Source: a virus. From it: 55,580 bases of DNA. Shown piece by piece: positions 8,477 to 16,538 of the stretch. A program made the position numbers and the translations under genes. Numbering within the stretch: the stretch's first letter is position 1; every line of letters begins with the position of its first letter. The notes beneath the pieces are model-generated. The model saw only the letters and a program-made list of their open reading frames with translations. It was not told the origin of the DNA and did not search any database. The stretch is taken from positions 1 to 55,580 of the IMG/VR virus record IMGVR_UViG_3300036884_000126; one strand, given 5' to 3'.

Positions 8477-8509
8477 GGGCGGCGGACCGCCGCAGGAAGC
8501 GAGGGGGGA

Positions 8510-8557
8510 ATGAAATTACGGACGACGGGAGCCGAAAGGATAACCTGTGACTGGTAA
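8510..8557 (+). CDS. Possible 15-residue leader peptide
   Basis: A very strong ribosome site, GAGGGGGGA, precedes ATG 8510. The ORF reads MKLRTTGAERITCDW and stops at 8557, overlapping the GTG start of the next gene at 8547. Such an arrangement can couple translation of the following gene. It is too short to prove by sequence alone. Confidence 0.25.
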   Translation: MKLRTTGAERITCDW

Positions 8558-9332
8558 TGAAATTCGTCGGCTTGTCGGTGATTGGACTGCCCATACCTTC
8601 CGGCAGGCTGCGAATGAGGCGGGCTGGCTCATCAAAAAAGTCGGCGTTGAAAATTTATTCAGTGATCGCATAGGCGCTCGCGACATGATTTGTCGCCATG
8701 ATTCCGCCTGCGGCTGGCTGCTACGGGCTTGGCCAGACATGGCGATGCACGCGCGGTTGCATGACGGAATCTTTGAGGCCAATGTCGAGTCGAAGTCGAT
8801 GGAAACTCCCTATGACAACGCTTCGGTAGAATTCGTACAGGTGTGTATCTTACTTCCTGCAGCGCAACTTGGTGTCCCGATCTACTACCTATTTGGAAGA
8901 CCACGCCCGAGCCAGGGACATCTTGAGGCTTGGATCATTTCTTTGGAAAAGCTGCGGCCGTGGAGAATCGATCTGACGCAACGCAGCCAGGGGTTTGGGC
9001 TCAAGCTAGAGGATAAGGCCAAACTATATTATCCAGGTGTGGATATCCTGCTTCCCAAGGAAGTGGAAAAGCATACGCTCGCGGGCCGGGCGGGCGGGCC
9101 GCCGGGTAGCCGCACGCCATACATGCTCATTCCCAAAACACAGATTATGGACAAGGGTCAGCCTTATGATGACTGGCTGAAAGCTAATTCAGACGGAACT
9201 TTCACGCCCGAGCAGCGGATTGCGTGGTATGGCAGGGGCAAGGGGGAAGAAGTGGAAGCCCGTCAGAACTGGGGGCATCGCATGACCTTTAAGGAGTGGC
9301 AAGAGAAGAATCATATTAAGGGAGGATGGTAA
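8547..9332 (+). CDS. Putative PD-(D/E)XK-like nuclease upstream of a methyltransferase
   Basis: The 261-residue protein starts with GTG at 8547 behind GAAAGGA. Residues about 70-85 contain RLHDGIFEANVESKSM, which fits a D-x(n)-E-x-K nuclease core, followed by a conserved-looking segment rich in hydrophobics. The C-terminus is charged (WQEKNHIKGGW). Assignment as a nuclease is tentative because only one motif is visible. The next gene is a DNA methyltransferase, so a restriction-modification-like or DNA-processing pair is possible. Both genes overlap closely. Confidence 0.45.
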   Translation: MTGNEIRRLVGDWTAHTFRQAANEAGWLIKKVGVENLFSDRIGARDMICRHDSACGWLLRAWPDMAMHARLHDGIFEANVESKSMETPYDNASVEFVQVCILLPAAQLGVPIYYLFGRPRPSQGHLEAWIISLEKLRPWRIDLTQRSQGFGLKLEDKAKLYYPGVDILLPKEVEKHTLAGRAGGPPGSRTPYMLIPKTQIMDKGQPYDDWLKANSDGTFTPEQRIAWYGRGKGEEVEARQNWGHRMTFKEWQEKNHIKGGW

Positions 9333-10474
9333 TGGAAAATAACGATAAGCTCATGCTGTTGCCACCCAAGGAACTCGGGCAGCATCCGATTCAGCAATTA
9401 ACGCGCTGGCGGGAAGAAGCATCGAAACTCTCCGACGTTAAAACGGTGTGCCAGCGCATTGATATGGTCTCGCTGGCGAAAGATTGGGCGGGCAAGTTTG
9501 GACCCGTAAAAGATGAAATCATGCGCCCGGCCTTTGCCGCACGCCTGACGCTCGAGCGCCGCCTGGGGGAGCTGCTGGCGCCGACAATACGACATCAAGG
9601 CGGACGACCCGCTGATGAAACGGTCGTCGGGGACGACCGTTTATTACCCGAAGGCGTAACGAAGGATCTTTCCAGCGCCGCCCAGACTCTCGCGAAGACA
9701 CCGAAGCGCTGGTTCAATAAGCTGATCATCGACATCCTAAGCGGTGAGCGGCGGTTGAACGTGAAGGAGATTTATCTTGAAGCGAGGCGCATCGGGGCGG
9801 GAGCGATGACTATTGAAACGGAGAGTGATGGCGTGATCCTGGGTGATTTCCGCGAAGTAGGGAAAGACATCCCTGACGATTCAGTTGCCCTAATTTTCAC
9901 CGATCCGCCCTATGACCGCGCCAGCTTGCCACTCTACGGTGATGTCGCAAGGCTCGCGGCACGAGTGCTGCTGCCTGGGGGAAGCCTGATCGTGTACGGA
10001 CCCAACTACGCCTTGCCTGAAGTCATGAACCTGTGCGGCGAGCATTTGAGCTACTGGTGGACGTTGGCCTTTCTGCTTCCGGGTGACAACGCTTTGATGC
10101 ATGAGTATGGCGTGCGAGTGGGATGGAAACCGCTCATCTGGTTTACCAAGGGGGGTCGCTTCAATAAGCAGCAACTCTTGTTCGATGTTATCCAAGGCGG
10201 AGCCAAGGAAAAAACCGAGCATGAATGGCAGCAGCAAGTTGGGGCGGCAGAATCGCTAATAAAGTCACTGACGGCTGAAAACGACTTAGTGCTTGACCCG
10301 ATGTGCGGATCAGCGACCACGCTTCTCGCAGCGCGGCGCTGCGGTCGGCGTTATTTGGGAATCGAAGTTAAGACAGAGACGGCAAGTTTGGCGCGTGAGA
10401 GGATGGCAAATCATAAATCTGAACTGGTGGCGCCGGTCCCGGTCCCAGCCTCACCAGAAGGGAGCAGTCGATGA
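9332..10474 (+). CDS. DNA methyltransferase (N6-adenine/N4-cytosine, beta class)
   Basis: The 380-residue reading uses ATG 9332, six bases after GGAGG; ATG 9326 is in frame but abuts that site. The N-terminal 150 residues are a helical domain with GGRPADETVVGDDR. The catalytic part has motif IV FTDPPYDRA near residue 190 and motif I LDPMCGSATTLLAA near 318, giving the beta-class order in which the DPPY motif precedes the SAM-binding loop. It would methylate adenine or cytosine in phage DNA, most likely against host restriction. It overlaps the next gene by ATGA. A perfect nine-base-arm hairpin lies inside the gene at 9620-9640. Confidence 0.87.
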   Translation: MENNDKLMLLPPKELGQHPIQQLTRWREEASKLSDVKTVCQRIDMVSLAKDWAGKFGPVKDEIMRPAFAARLTLERRLGELLAPTIRHQGGRPADETVVGDDRLLPEGVTKDLSSAAQTLAKTPKRWFNKLIIDILSGERRLNVKEIYLEARRIGAGAMTIETESDGVILGDFREVGKDIPDDSVALIFTDPPYDRASLPLYGDVARLAARVLLPGGSLIVYGPNYALPEVMNLCGEHLSYWWTLAFLLPGDNALMHEYGVRVGWKPLIWFTKGGRFNKQQLLFDVIQGGAKEKTEHEWQQQVGAAESLIKSLTAENDLVLDPMCGSATTLLAARRCGRRYLGIEVKTETASLARERMANHKSELVAPVPVPASPEGSSR

Positions 10475-11061
10475 CAGAAAGGGAACAGCAAGCCAAGAAG
10501 CTGACCGAGCAGGCGAAGGAATCCTACAAGCGGATCGGCCGGGAGTGGACGATGCTCGCGGGGATCTTCGCCAAGGTGATCGACGGCAAATTGTGGGACA
10601 TCGAATACGGTTCGTTCGAAGACTGGCTTGACGCGGTCGGGGATAAGAAGGAATCACAAGCCCGCGCGATGGCGAACACCTACCGGGAACTATCCCAAAC
10701 CGTGGCGGAAGAGGTACTGAGCCAGATGACGTTCACGAACGCCTGCGACTTTGCGAAAGTCCCCGCCGCACGCCGGACGGTCGAAATGGAGCTGGGGGCT
10801 GCGGAACTGCCGAACAACCAATACCGGAAGCAACTCAACATGGCCGTGCCGGGGCTGGCGCTGGAAGAGCGAACCTACAAAGGCTTTTTCTTGGAGAAAT
10901 CACAGATGGAGGTCGTGAATCAGGCGCTCTCCCTGTGCCGGGAGCGGGAGAGCCTGGCAACGGACACGGCGGCGCTCGAATACATCTGCTCGCAGTATCT
11001 TATCGGAGAGGGAGCGCTCGTGCCGGCGACTGTCCAGGCGGAAAGCGTGAAAGTGCAATGA
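10471..11061 (+). CDS. Unknown helical protein following the methyltransferase
   Basis: This 196-residue, mostly helical protein has an N-terminal segment (MTEREQQAKKLTEQAKESYK) that looks like a coiled coil. It is coupled to the methyltransferase by ATGA and to the next gene by ATGA. The pattern GSFEDWLDAVGDKK resembles small phage proteins of the DUF3102/ParB-neighbour type. No function is assigned. Confidence 0.6.
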   Translation: MTEREQQAKKLTEQAKESYKRIGREWTMLAGIFAKVIDGKLWDIEYGSFEDWLDAVGDKKESQARAMANTYRELSQTVAEEVLSQMTFTNACDFAKVPAARRTVEMELGAAELPNNQYRKQLNMAVPGLALEERTYKGFFLEKSQMEVVNQALSLCRERESLATDTAALEYICSQYLIGEGALVPATVQAESVKVQ

Positions 11062-11288
11062 GCAAAGCAGACGCGGCGATCCGGGCGCTGGACGACGAAA
11101 TCTTCGCGGTCATGATGCGGCATCGCTTTGCCGGAATCAAAGACCAGAGCATGGACCGAGTGTCCTGGTATGCGGAATGTTCCTGCGGGGCTTACATTCT
11201 CTGGCGGTGCATGACGGACACAGGGATTCAAACGCATTTCCGTCACCTTGCGGAGCAGATCGCGATAAGGCTGCGGGAGTTGGGCTGA
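11058..11288 (+). CDS. Small Cys-containing protein, unknown
   Basis: The 76-residue protein starts at ATG 11058 in an ATGA overlap with the preceding stop. The segment WYAECSCGAYILWRC could hold a metal or be a structural Cys cluster. It resembles short phage proteins with a WxCxCG core, whose function is unknown. Confidence 0.6.
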   Translation: MSKADAAIRALDDEIFAVMMRHRFAGIKDQSMDRVSWYAECSCGAYILWRCMTDTGIQTHFRHLAEQIAIRLRELG

Positions 11289-11305
11289 TAGGGAAAGAAA
11301 AAGTC

Positions 11306-11587
11306 ATGATGACCAGTCATACCGACCAAATTCGAGCGTTGCTGGACGAAGCGCCTTCGACGGCGTATGAGCTGGCGCGCTTGGTCAAGGTGGGCGATCG
11401 GGCAATGCTGACGGCGCTCTGGCGCTTGATGCGGCGCGGCGAGGTGCAACTGACCGGGCGAGTCATGCGCAAGGTGGGGCATGCCAAAGGGCACCAAATC
11501 TATGAACTCACATCGGGGGGGCACGCGGCCCTGCAAGGCCGACAAAAGGGGGAATCTGAAAATGAGCACGCCGATGACGGAAGCTGA
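11306..11587 (+). CDS. Winged-helix DNA-binding-like protein
   Basis: The 93-residue protein starts at ATG 11306 behind GGGAAAGAAAAAG. Residues about 15-65 form a winged helix: TAYELARLVKVGDRAML is a typical helix-turn-helix, followed by VQLTGRVMRKVGHAKGHQIYEL as the wing. A small transcriptional regulator or DNA-binding accessory protein is likely. The target is unknown. It overlaps the next gene by 26 bases. Confidence 0.6.
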   Translation: MMTSHTDQIRALLDEAPSTAYELARLVKVGDRAMLTALWRLMRRGEVQLTGRVMRKVGHAKGHQIYELTSGGHAALQGRQKGESENEHADDGS

Positions 11588-11774
11588 GAAGAAGTGGATT
11601 GACAACGCATCATATCGCGACTTGCTTTACAAGATCCGGTTTGCGCCCGTGGGTGAGCCGATGTTCACAGGGGACACCGGAGAGTATTTCGTCAAGGTGC
11701 AGCGCGAGCGGCGCGCCGCTCCGGGCGGAGACGTGGAGCACGTCCGCGCTTCGAAAGAGATGGGTGGGCGATGA
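11562..11774 (+). CDS. Conserved small phage protein (EKKWIDNASYxxLL type)
   Basis: The 70-residue protein from ATG 11562 contains KKWIDNASYRDLLYKIRFAP and GDTGEYFVKVQRERR. This pattern recurs in many unrelated tailed phages as an uncharacterised small protein. AAAGGGGGAA lies upstream of the start. It overlaps the next gene by ATGA. Confidence 0.75.
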   Translation: MSTPMTEAEKKWIDNASYRDLLYKIRFAPVGEPMFTGDTGEYFVKVQRERRAAPGGDVEHVRASKEMGGR

Positions 11775-12301
11775 AGCCGCGCTGTCACAACCGGGCCATG
11801 CGGATGATCCCGGGCTTCGGATTTATCTGTAAAGTCCCAGGATGTACGACGCATATCCGGGCGGACGCTCCCCATCTGATGCGCCAGCCGATGGCACGGC
11901 AGGGGAAGTCAAAGCCCTCACACGTGACGAAAGGGGGGCGAGTGATCCTGTCACGGCATCATTATGTGGGGCTCTGCTATGAGATTTGGATTGATACGGG
12001 GAAGCAATGCTCGAAGTGCGGGCGGTCACTCCCGGTATTTTCAACCGAGCTGTTCGATCACATCATCAAGCGCTCTCAGGGCGGCGGGGACACGCGGGAG
12101 AATCTGCGGCCGCTCTGCGGGCGCTGCCATGACGTGGAAGACAATCAAGGCGGGAAATTATCGAGAAAGCAGCAAATCCAAAAAGAGAGGGAAACACAAC
12201 ATGGACACACCAGCAACAAAAGAGCCGGGGGCGGAGAAGATTCCGGCAGACATGATCGTCCAAAACCTGTTACTGACGAGCCTTCTGTCGTCACCCTTTA
12301 A
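11771..12301 (+). CDS. HNH endonuclease-like protein
   Basis: The 176-residue protein has an HNH nuclease pattern near residues 80-118: CSKCGRSLP, then ELFDHIIKRSQGGGDTRENL, then LCGRCHD. That gives two zinc-binding CxxC pairs around the DH and N residues. The N-terminus adds CTTHIRADAPHLM. The C-terminal 45 residues are disordered and overlap the ParB-like gene by 101 bases. It could be a free-standing homing-type enzyme or a DNA-processing nuclease. Confidence 0.7.
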   Translation: MKPRCHNRAMRMIPGFGFICKVPGCTTHIRADAPHLMRQPMARQGKSKPSHVTKGGRVILSRHHYVGLCYEIWIDTGKQCSKCGRSLPVFSTELFDHIIKRSQGGGDTRENLRPLCGRCHDVEDNQGGKLSRKQQIQKERETQHGHTSNKRAGGGEDSGRHDRPKPVTDEPSVVTL

Positions 12302-14132
12302 CCCTCGGGGGAAGTACAGCCGGGACCCCGAAAAACTGAAAGAGCTGGCCGCCGACATCAAGATGCACGGTGTTCAGCAGGCAATCCTAGTCCGGCCGGA
12401 TGGGGCCGGGAAGTACGAGATCGTCTTTGGAACGCGCCGCGTGGAAGCGAGCAAGATTGCCGGGAAAGAGACGGTCCCGGCCGTCGTACGCGAGCTTTCA
12501 GCCGAAGAAGCGATGACGCTCGCGATGGTTGAAAACTTGCAACGGACGGACATTCATTTCATGGAGGAAGCCGCGGGCTTCAAGAAACTTCTGAGCGGAG
12601 GCGTCACTCCGAAGGTCGTTGGGGAAATGGTCGGCAAGCCGGAAGTGTACGTGCACCTCCGCATGGCACTGAACAACCTGAACCCAAAATGGATGGCAGA
12701 AGCCTACCATGGAGAGCTGCTCCTGGGGCCTGCGCTCCATCTTGCGCGCCTGCCTGTGGGAGCGCAATGGACCGTCTGGAAAGAGTTCGCTCAGTATGGG
12801 AGAACAGAGGAGGGTCATTACAGCGCGGTATCCCTCCAGCGCTTCATCGAGCGGCACGTGATGACCGTGCTTACCGCCACGCCATTTCCGACGGACTCGG
12901 CGGATTTGGTTCCGGCTGCTGGCTCATGCACAGCCTGCCCGAAACGATCCGGGGCCAGCCCGATGCTCTTTGCGGACATCAAAGAGACGGATACCTGCAC
13001 GGATGCGGAGTGCTATGGAAGCAAGTGCCGGGCTTATCTCGTGCTTCGCAAGAAGGAGCTGCCGGACGCTGTTGAGATTGCCTCGACAGAGGGGCTTGAC
13101 TATTCCGACAGGGATCAGCTCTCCAAGAAGAAAGTAACGCTGCCGCGCCGGAAATATGAAAAGGGTGGGTGGACCGAGAGCCTGAAGGATTCCTGCGAGC
13201 ACACGAAACAGGGGCTCATCGTCGCCGGGGTGGGCCTGGGGAAGATTAAGTATGTCTGCGCGGTGGAAGACTGCAAGGTGCATGGCGCCCGGCGCTCCGC
13301 GGGTAGCCATGTCGTGAAGCGGGTTCCTGGCATGATGAATGAAGAGCGGAAGAAGCAGGTTGAGGTGCTCTGGCAGCGGAGGACAGACGGGGCGATCCGT
13401 CTTGCCGTCCATGCGGCCGTACGCGCGGTGCAGGCCAAGGCCACCTTTACAAGCATCCCGCTGGAGGCGTTCCGGTTCATCGTCAAGGAATGCGCCTATG
13501 CGCTGCAGCCGATGCAGGATGGAGTGAAGTACTTCGAAGGCTTATGGCCGCTACCCAAGGGCGCTAAGGCGTCGAACGACTATTGCTCGGATCATCTGGA
13601 TAAACTGATTCATAGCGCGCCGGACCGCGCCACACTGCTGAAAATCCTGGGTGATCTAACCGTGGCTCAAGACGTGGCTGGAAAGTTCTCGGGTGGAGAG
13701 AAGGTTGAAGAGCTGGCGAAGGCTTATCTGGTTCAGATAAAGAAGGTCTCGGCGCCAGTTGAGAAAGAATGGAACGAGAAGAAGCGGGTCAGCTACGAGA
13801 AGCGCGACAAGCGGCTGGCCGGAGAGCGGGCCAGCGCGAAGAAAAAGGCAGGGGCCGGGAAGAAAGAGAAAGTCAAAGTGGACCCGAAGATGTGGGACGC
13901 GACCAAGGCCAAGCTGAAGGAGCAGGCCGAGCATCTGGCCGCAGACCAGGAGAAGACTAAGGCTCGCACCATTGGCAATATGTGCCGCTATTGTGGCTGT
14001 GTGGACGACCGATGCTGTCTGATTGATGGCGTGCCGTGCTCCTGGATCGTGAAGCCGAAGAAGGTTAAGGGCGAGATCATCGCCGGAGTCTGTTCGAACC
14101 CGGAGTGTATCACGAAATACAATGCCGTCTGA
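12201..14132 (+). CDS. ParB/Spo0J-like nuclease-domain protein with zinc-finger C-terminus
   Basis: The 643-residue protein is started at ATG 12201, behind AAAAGAGAGGGAAA; the frame is open further upstream inside the HNH gene. Residues about 25-115 form a ParB N-terminal domain (NPRGKYSRDPEKLKELAADI, FGTRRVEASKIAG, ENLQRTDIHFMEEA). A Cys-rich segment (SCTACPKRSG, DTCTDAECYG) follows near 235-275, as in large plasmid/phage ParB-like proteins. A basic linker near 530-590 precedes a C-terminal zinc-finger-like part (MCRYCGCVDDRCC, VCSNPEC). It may have CTPase or nuclease activity; phage partitioning is not implied since no ParA is seen. Confidence 0.8.
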   Translation: MDTPATKEPGAEKIPADMIVQNLLLTSLLSSPFNPRGKYSRDPEKLKELAADIKMHGVQQAILVRPDGAGKYEIVFGTRRVEASKIAGKETVPAVVRELSAEEAMTLAMVENLQRTDIHFMEEAAGFKKLLSGGVTPKVVGEMVGKPEVYVHLRMALNNLNPKWMAEAYHGELLLGPALHLARLPVGAQWTVWKEFAQYGRTEEGHYSAVSLQRFIERHVMTVLTATPFPTDSADLVPAAGSCTACPKRSGASPMLFADIKETDTCTDAECYGSKCRAYLVLRKKELPDAVEIASTEGLDYSDRDQLSKKKVTLPRRKYEKGGWTESLKDSCEHTKQGLIVAGVGLGKIKYVCAVEDCKVHGARRSAGSHVVKRVPGMMNEERKKQVEVLWQRRTDGAIRLAVHAAVRAVQAKATFTSIPLEAFRFIVKECAYALQPMQDGVKYFEGLWPLPKGAKASNDYCSDHLDKLIHSAPDRATLLKILGDLTVAQDVAGKFSGGEKVEELAKAYLVQIKKVSAPVEKEWNEKKRVSYEKRDKRLAGERASAKKKAGAGKKEKVKVDPKMWDATKAKLKEQAEHLAADQEKTKARTIGNMCRYCGCVDDRCCLIDGVPCSWIVKPKKVKGEIIAGVCSNPECITKYNAV

Positions 14133-14376
14133 AATGGGAATACCGGTTGAAATCCCGAACAGGAACGGGCGCGCCTGCCCTAAGTGTAGCCATGCCGGTG
14201 GCCATCATCTGATGGGCATCGGCTGCACCGTTGTGATTGCGTGGGAGCGTGAAGATCAAACAAACGCCTTTGGCCAGATCATGCTGCCGCTCGATCTGGT
14301 CAAGGCGGAGGAGGACGGGGAGCCGGTCATCCCCGTCCTCTGCCCATGTGAGCGATACGATGAGGGGGCTCGATGA
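14122..14376 (+). CDS. Small zinc-ribbon-like protein
   Basis: The 84-residue protein contains ACPKCSHAGGHH near residue 18 and VLCPCERYDE near the C-terminus, giving a CxxC and CxC pair that could bind one zinc. It overlaps the ParB-like gene by 11 bases and the next gene by ATGA. Function is unknown. Confidence 0.6.
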   Translation: MPSEMGIPVEIPNRNGRACPKCSHAGGHHLMGIGCTVVIAWEREDQTNAFGQIMLPLDLVKAEEDGEPVIPVLCPCERYDEGAR

Positions 14377-14903
14377 CGAAGAGAAAGCCACTGCCGATGA
14401 TGAAACATCTGACCTGGCTTGTTAAGACGCTCCTGCGGGCCTACCCTGACAAGGTGTTCGTCCTGGGAATCATCGGGGAGTTTGCTCGACTGATCCGCAA
14501 GCGGCGCAGCGAGAAGCGCGGGGCATCGAACACAACCTGCATATCCTGCGGAGGATGGATTTCAAAAGAGCGGGAAGTCTTGCGGCAGCATACATGCTCA
14601 GTGCAGTGCCAGGATTGGTACAGGAGATTGACCCGGGCAATTGATGCTGCGAAGTACTGCCGATATTGCGGACATGGATATCCAAAGGAACGTCAGAAAT
14701 CGGTCACGACGCGCCGGCCAGCCCGGGGACGGGGAAGGAGACAGGCAACCGACAGGGACGCAATTAACAGGCGTGGCGCGGCGCGCCAAGGATACCGTAT
14801 TCACCGACCGACCATCACATCAGGCACTTTGTTGCCCCTGATTCCCAACAAGCGCGAGGGCGTGGACCGGGAGGCCGTTGCGGAGGCGATTGAAAAGGCT
14901 TAG
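14373..14903 (+). CDS. Cys-rich basic protein, unknown function
   Basis: The 176-residue protein opens with a hydrophobic/basic stretch. It then has TCISCGGWIS, a later C-x3-C, and KYCRYCGHGYPKE, consistent with two zinc-binding sites. The C-terminal 70 residues are very basic and low-complexity, which suggests nucleic acid binding. It is coupled to the preceding gene by ATGA. No family is recognised. Confidence 0.55.
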   Translation: MTKRKPLPMMKHLTWLVKTLLRAYPDKVFVLGIIGEFARLIRKRRSEKRGASNTTCISCGGWISKEREVLRQHTCSVQCQDWYRRLTRAIDAAKYCRYCGHGYPKERQKSVTTRRPARGRGRRQATDRDAINRRGAARQGYRIHRPTITSGTLLPLIPNKREGVDREAVAEAIEKA

Positions 14904-14904
14904 C

Positions 14905-15000
14905 ATGTTATCTAGTTTAGAAACAGTTTGGTATTGCCGCCGAGCCGCTCAGAGAGCGGGTGCAATTCGGGCCATGAAACGTAATCATGGGTTGCCGTGA
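14905..15000 (+). CDS. Possible 31-residue protein
   Basis: A short ORF begins two bases after the preceding stop and encodes LETVWYCRRAAQRAGAIR in its middle, an amphipathic basic helix. A weak AAAAGG lies upstream. A hairpin with six-base arms (14945-14950 and 14954-14959) lies inside it. This otherwise fills the gap to 15100; the gap may equally be non-coding. Confidence 0.25.
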   Translation: MLSSLETVWYCRRAAQRAGAIRAMKRNHGLP

Positions 15001-15099
15001 TTTATGGAGTCTTCGGCAATAACGCATTCTCCAGGGCAGCGATGCCCACGGCGGCATCAAGACGTCAGGATGTTAAGCTCATCAGAAAGGACAGAAGCG

Positions 15100-15303
15100 A
15101 TGGCAAAGATTACGAACCAAGCTCAAAAACCAGTCCCCCTGCTTGAAGCGATCTGGTTAGAAGTATCTTGCTTGTCAAATATTCCAGCCAATGAGCAGAG
15201 CCTTGGGATTATGCAAGGTGCAATCCAAAGCATTTTAGAAAAGCTGGTCATTGAGCTGGAATACATCGAGCGCCGATTGGAAGGCTTTGAGAAGAGACCT
15301 TGA
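15100..15303 (+). CDS. Small helical protein, unknown
   Basis: The 67-residue product starts at ATG 15100 behind AGAAAGGACAGAAG. The frame is also open from ATG 15004, but that extension looks non-coding. It is helical and amphipathic. No family is recognised. Confidence 0.5.
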   Translation: MAKITNQAQKPVPLLEAIWLEVSCLSNIPANEQSLGIMQGAIQSILEKLVIELEYIERRLEGFEKRP

Positions 15304-15343
15304 GTTACACCGCGAAGGCTGCCGCTGCGAAGGAGCCCAATCC

Positions 15344-15583
15344 ATGAACTCCCCTGAGTGTATAGGATGCGGAGTGGAGCACCGGAAAGATTGCCCCGCG
15401 TCGACCACCAGCTTGGCACAGCAGGGCTTGCGCATACTCATTGCTGCGGGGTGCATGAAAAGTAAGGTTGCTCCGTCCGACTCTAAGAAGGAAACGGGCT
15501 GGTGGTGTTGCTCTGCGGAATTCGGTGAGCATGAACCGACCTGCAAAAACTTCGTGAACCGCCTAAGTGAGGAGAGGAAATGA
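15344..15583 (+). CDS. Small Cys-rich protein, unknown
   Basis: The 79-residue protein from ATG 15344, behind AAGGAG, contains ECIGCGVEHRKDC, then WWCCSAEFGEHEPTC. The Cys/His pattern suggests one or two metal sites. No family is recognised. An earlier start in the same frame overlaps the preceding gene and lacks a ribosome site. Confidence 0.5.
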   Translation: MNSPECIGCGVEHRKDCPASTTSLAQQGLRILIAAGCMKSKVAPSDSKKETGWWCCSAEFGEHEPTCKNFVNRLSEERK

Positions 15584-15608
15584 CAGTGACGCGGAAAAGG
15601 AGCAGAGA

Positions 15609-16118
15609 ATGACGCCGGAAAACGCTTTGAAATGGGCAACGTTATTTCATGAAACTTACGAGGCAAATGCTCCGCGTTTTGGCTATGAAACCTGGCGCAA
15701 CTCGCGCCGCTTTGACCCGGATTCTAATAACGGCAAACTCATGCTACTTGTTTGTTCAAAAGTCGTAGAGGTGGCCCAGGCCGAGAACGCTGCCCTACGC
15801 GAGCGGGCGGAGGAGACCCGGGCGAGGATGACCACTGCTTTTCGTAACGTCTGTCAAGAATACAAAGACCTGATTACATTTCATGGTGGGGATCCAAAGC
15901 AGGATGCCACGCTTATCAGCGCAGGGTTGGTGCTTCAGGATAACCCCAGTCCTCACCTGCTCGTTAATCTGGTGGCGGCAAAGATGCTGAAAGACGCAGC
16001 CCTTGCCTGCATTGATGTAGAAGCAGAAAGCATAAAACTCTCTGGACTCAAGGCGTTATGTGAAGCTCTCGCGTTCTACAAAGCCCTGGGTGAGAAGGAG
16101 AAGAGTTCACGCCCGTGA
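15609..16118 (+). CDS. Unknown helical protein
   Basis: The 169-residue product starts at ATG 15609 (MTPENALKWATLF). The central segment EVAQAENAALRERAEETRAR is a likely coiled coil. The rest is predominantly helical. No domain is recognised. The following 166 bases contain a large inverted repeat rather than a gene. Confidence 0.6.
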   Translation: MTPENALKWATLFHETYEANAPRFGYETWRNSRRFDPDSNNGKLMLLVCSKVVEVAQAENAALRERAEETRARMTTAFRNVCQEYKDLITFHGGDPKQDATLISAGLVLQDNPSPHLLVNLVAAKMLKDAALACIDVEAESIKLSGLKALCEALAFYKALGEKEKSSRP

Positions 16119-16123
16119 AGACT

Positions 16124-16250
16124 TTCACTCTGCCCGTCCGCCCACCAACGCGACAAGAGAGCGTCAGGAGGGTTGGAGTAGTAGTGCAAGTCACATGGGC
16201 AAGTTCGCTCGCCAGGAGTTGAGACTTGGCGGGCGGACGGATGGAGTGAA
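16124..16250 (+). repeat. Imperfect 23-base inverted repeat in a non-coding gap
   Basis: The left arm at 16124-16146 and the right arm at 16228-16250 are reverse complements at 19 of 23 positions, with an 81-base loop. The gap 16119-16284 holds no convincing gene. The loop contains two similar segments (GCGTCAGGAGGGTTGG and CGCCAGGAGTTG). It could be a structured RNA, a protein-binding site or a small non-autonomous mobile element; no flanking target duplication is evident. Confidence 0.4.
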
Positions 16251-16284
16251 TGCAGTCCAATAAACTGGGATGGAGGCTACGCCA

Positions 16285-16413
16285 ATGTGGGCATTCGGAT
16301 TCATCAGCGGCTTCGTTATCTGCGCAGTGCTGGTCGGCGCTGTCGCATGGTACAGGAACAAGTTCCCCGACCAGGCGAAGATCAAGAAGCTCACTGACGA
16401 TTTGAAAAAGTGA
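16285..16413 (+). CDS. 42-residue single-pass membrane protein
   Basis: A TGGAGGC site precedes ATG 16285. The product has one clear transmembrane helix (AFGFISGFVICAVLVGAVAW) followed by a basic tail ending LTDDLKK. Size and layout resemble small phage membrane proteins such as pinholins or accessory lysis proteins, but no lysis gene is seen nearby. Function is unassigned. Confidence 0.55.
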   Translation: MWAFGFISGFVICAVLVGAVAWYRNKFPDQAKIKKLTDDLKK

Positions 16414-16419
16414 GATTGC

Positions 16420-16489
16420 GGGTGCGGCGCGGTTTTCCCGCTTTGAGGGAGTGGACACCTTCATTGCGGACTCCTCCCGCGCTGCGCCC
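16420..16489 (+). repeat. GC-rich imperfect hairpin
   Basis: Bases 16420-16432 and 16477-16489 are reverse complements at 11 of 13 positions around a 44-base loop. They sit in the non-coding gap between the small membrane gene and the gene at 16539. No uridine run follows, so it is not a typical terminator. Confidence 0.3.
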
Positions 16490-16538
16490 ACCAAAATATG
16501 AGAATACTTTTCTGAGAAGCTTTGAAAGGGGGAGTGAA

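Noticed and set aside
9620-9640. Perfect nine-base-arm palindrome with GGG loop
   Set aside because: It lies inside the methyltransferase coding sequence (ETVVGDDR) with no uridine run of terminator type. It may be chance, though regulation by mRNA folding cannot be excluded.
11964-12200. Upstream extension of the ParB-like gene
   Set aside because: This region is coding for the HNH protein in another frame. The extension reads as low-complexity sequence without a ribosome site.
14904-15100. tRNA gene in the gap
   Set aside because: Only one short hairpin is visible. No T-arm, anticodon arm or acceptor pairing of tRNA type could be found.
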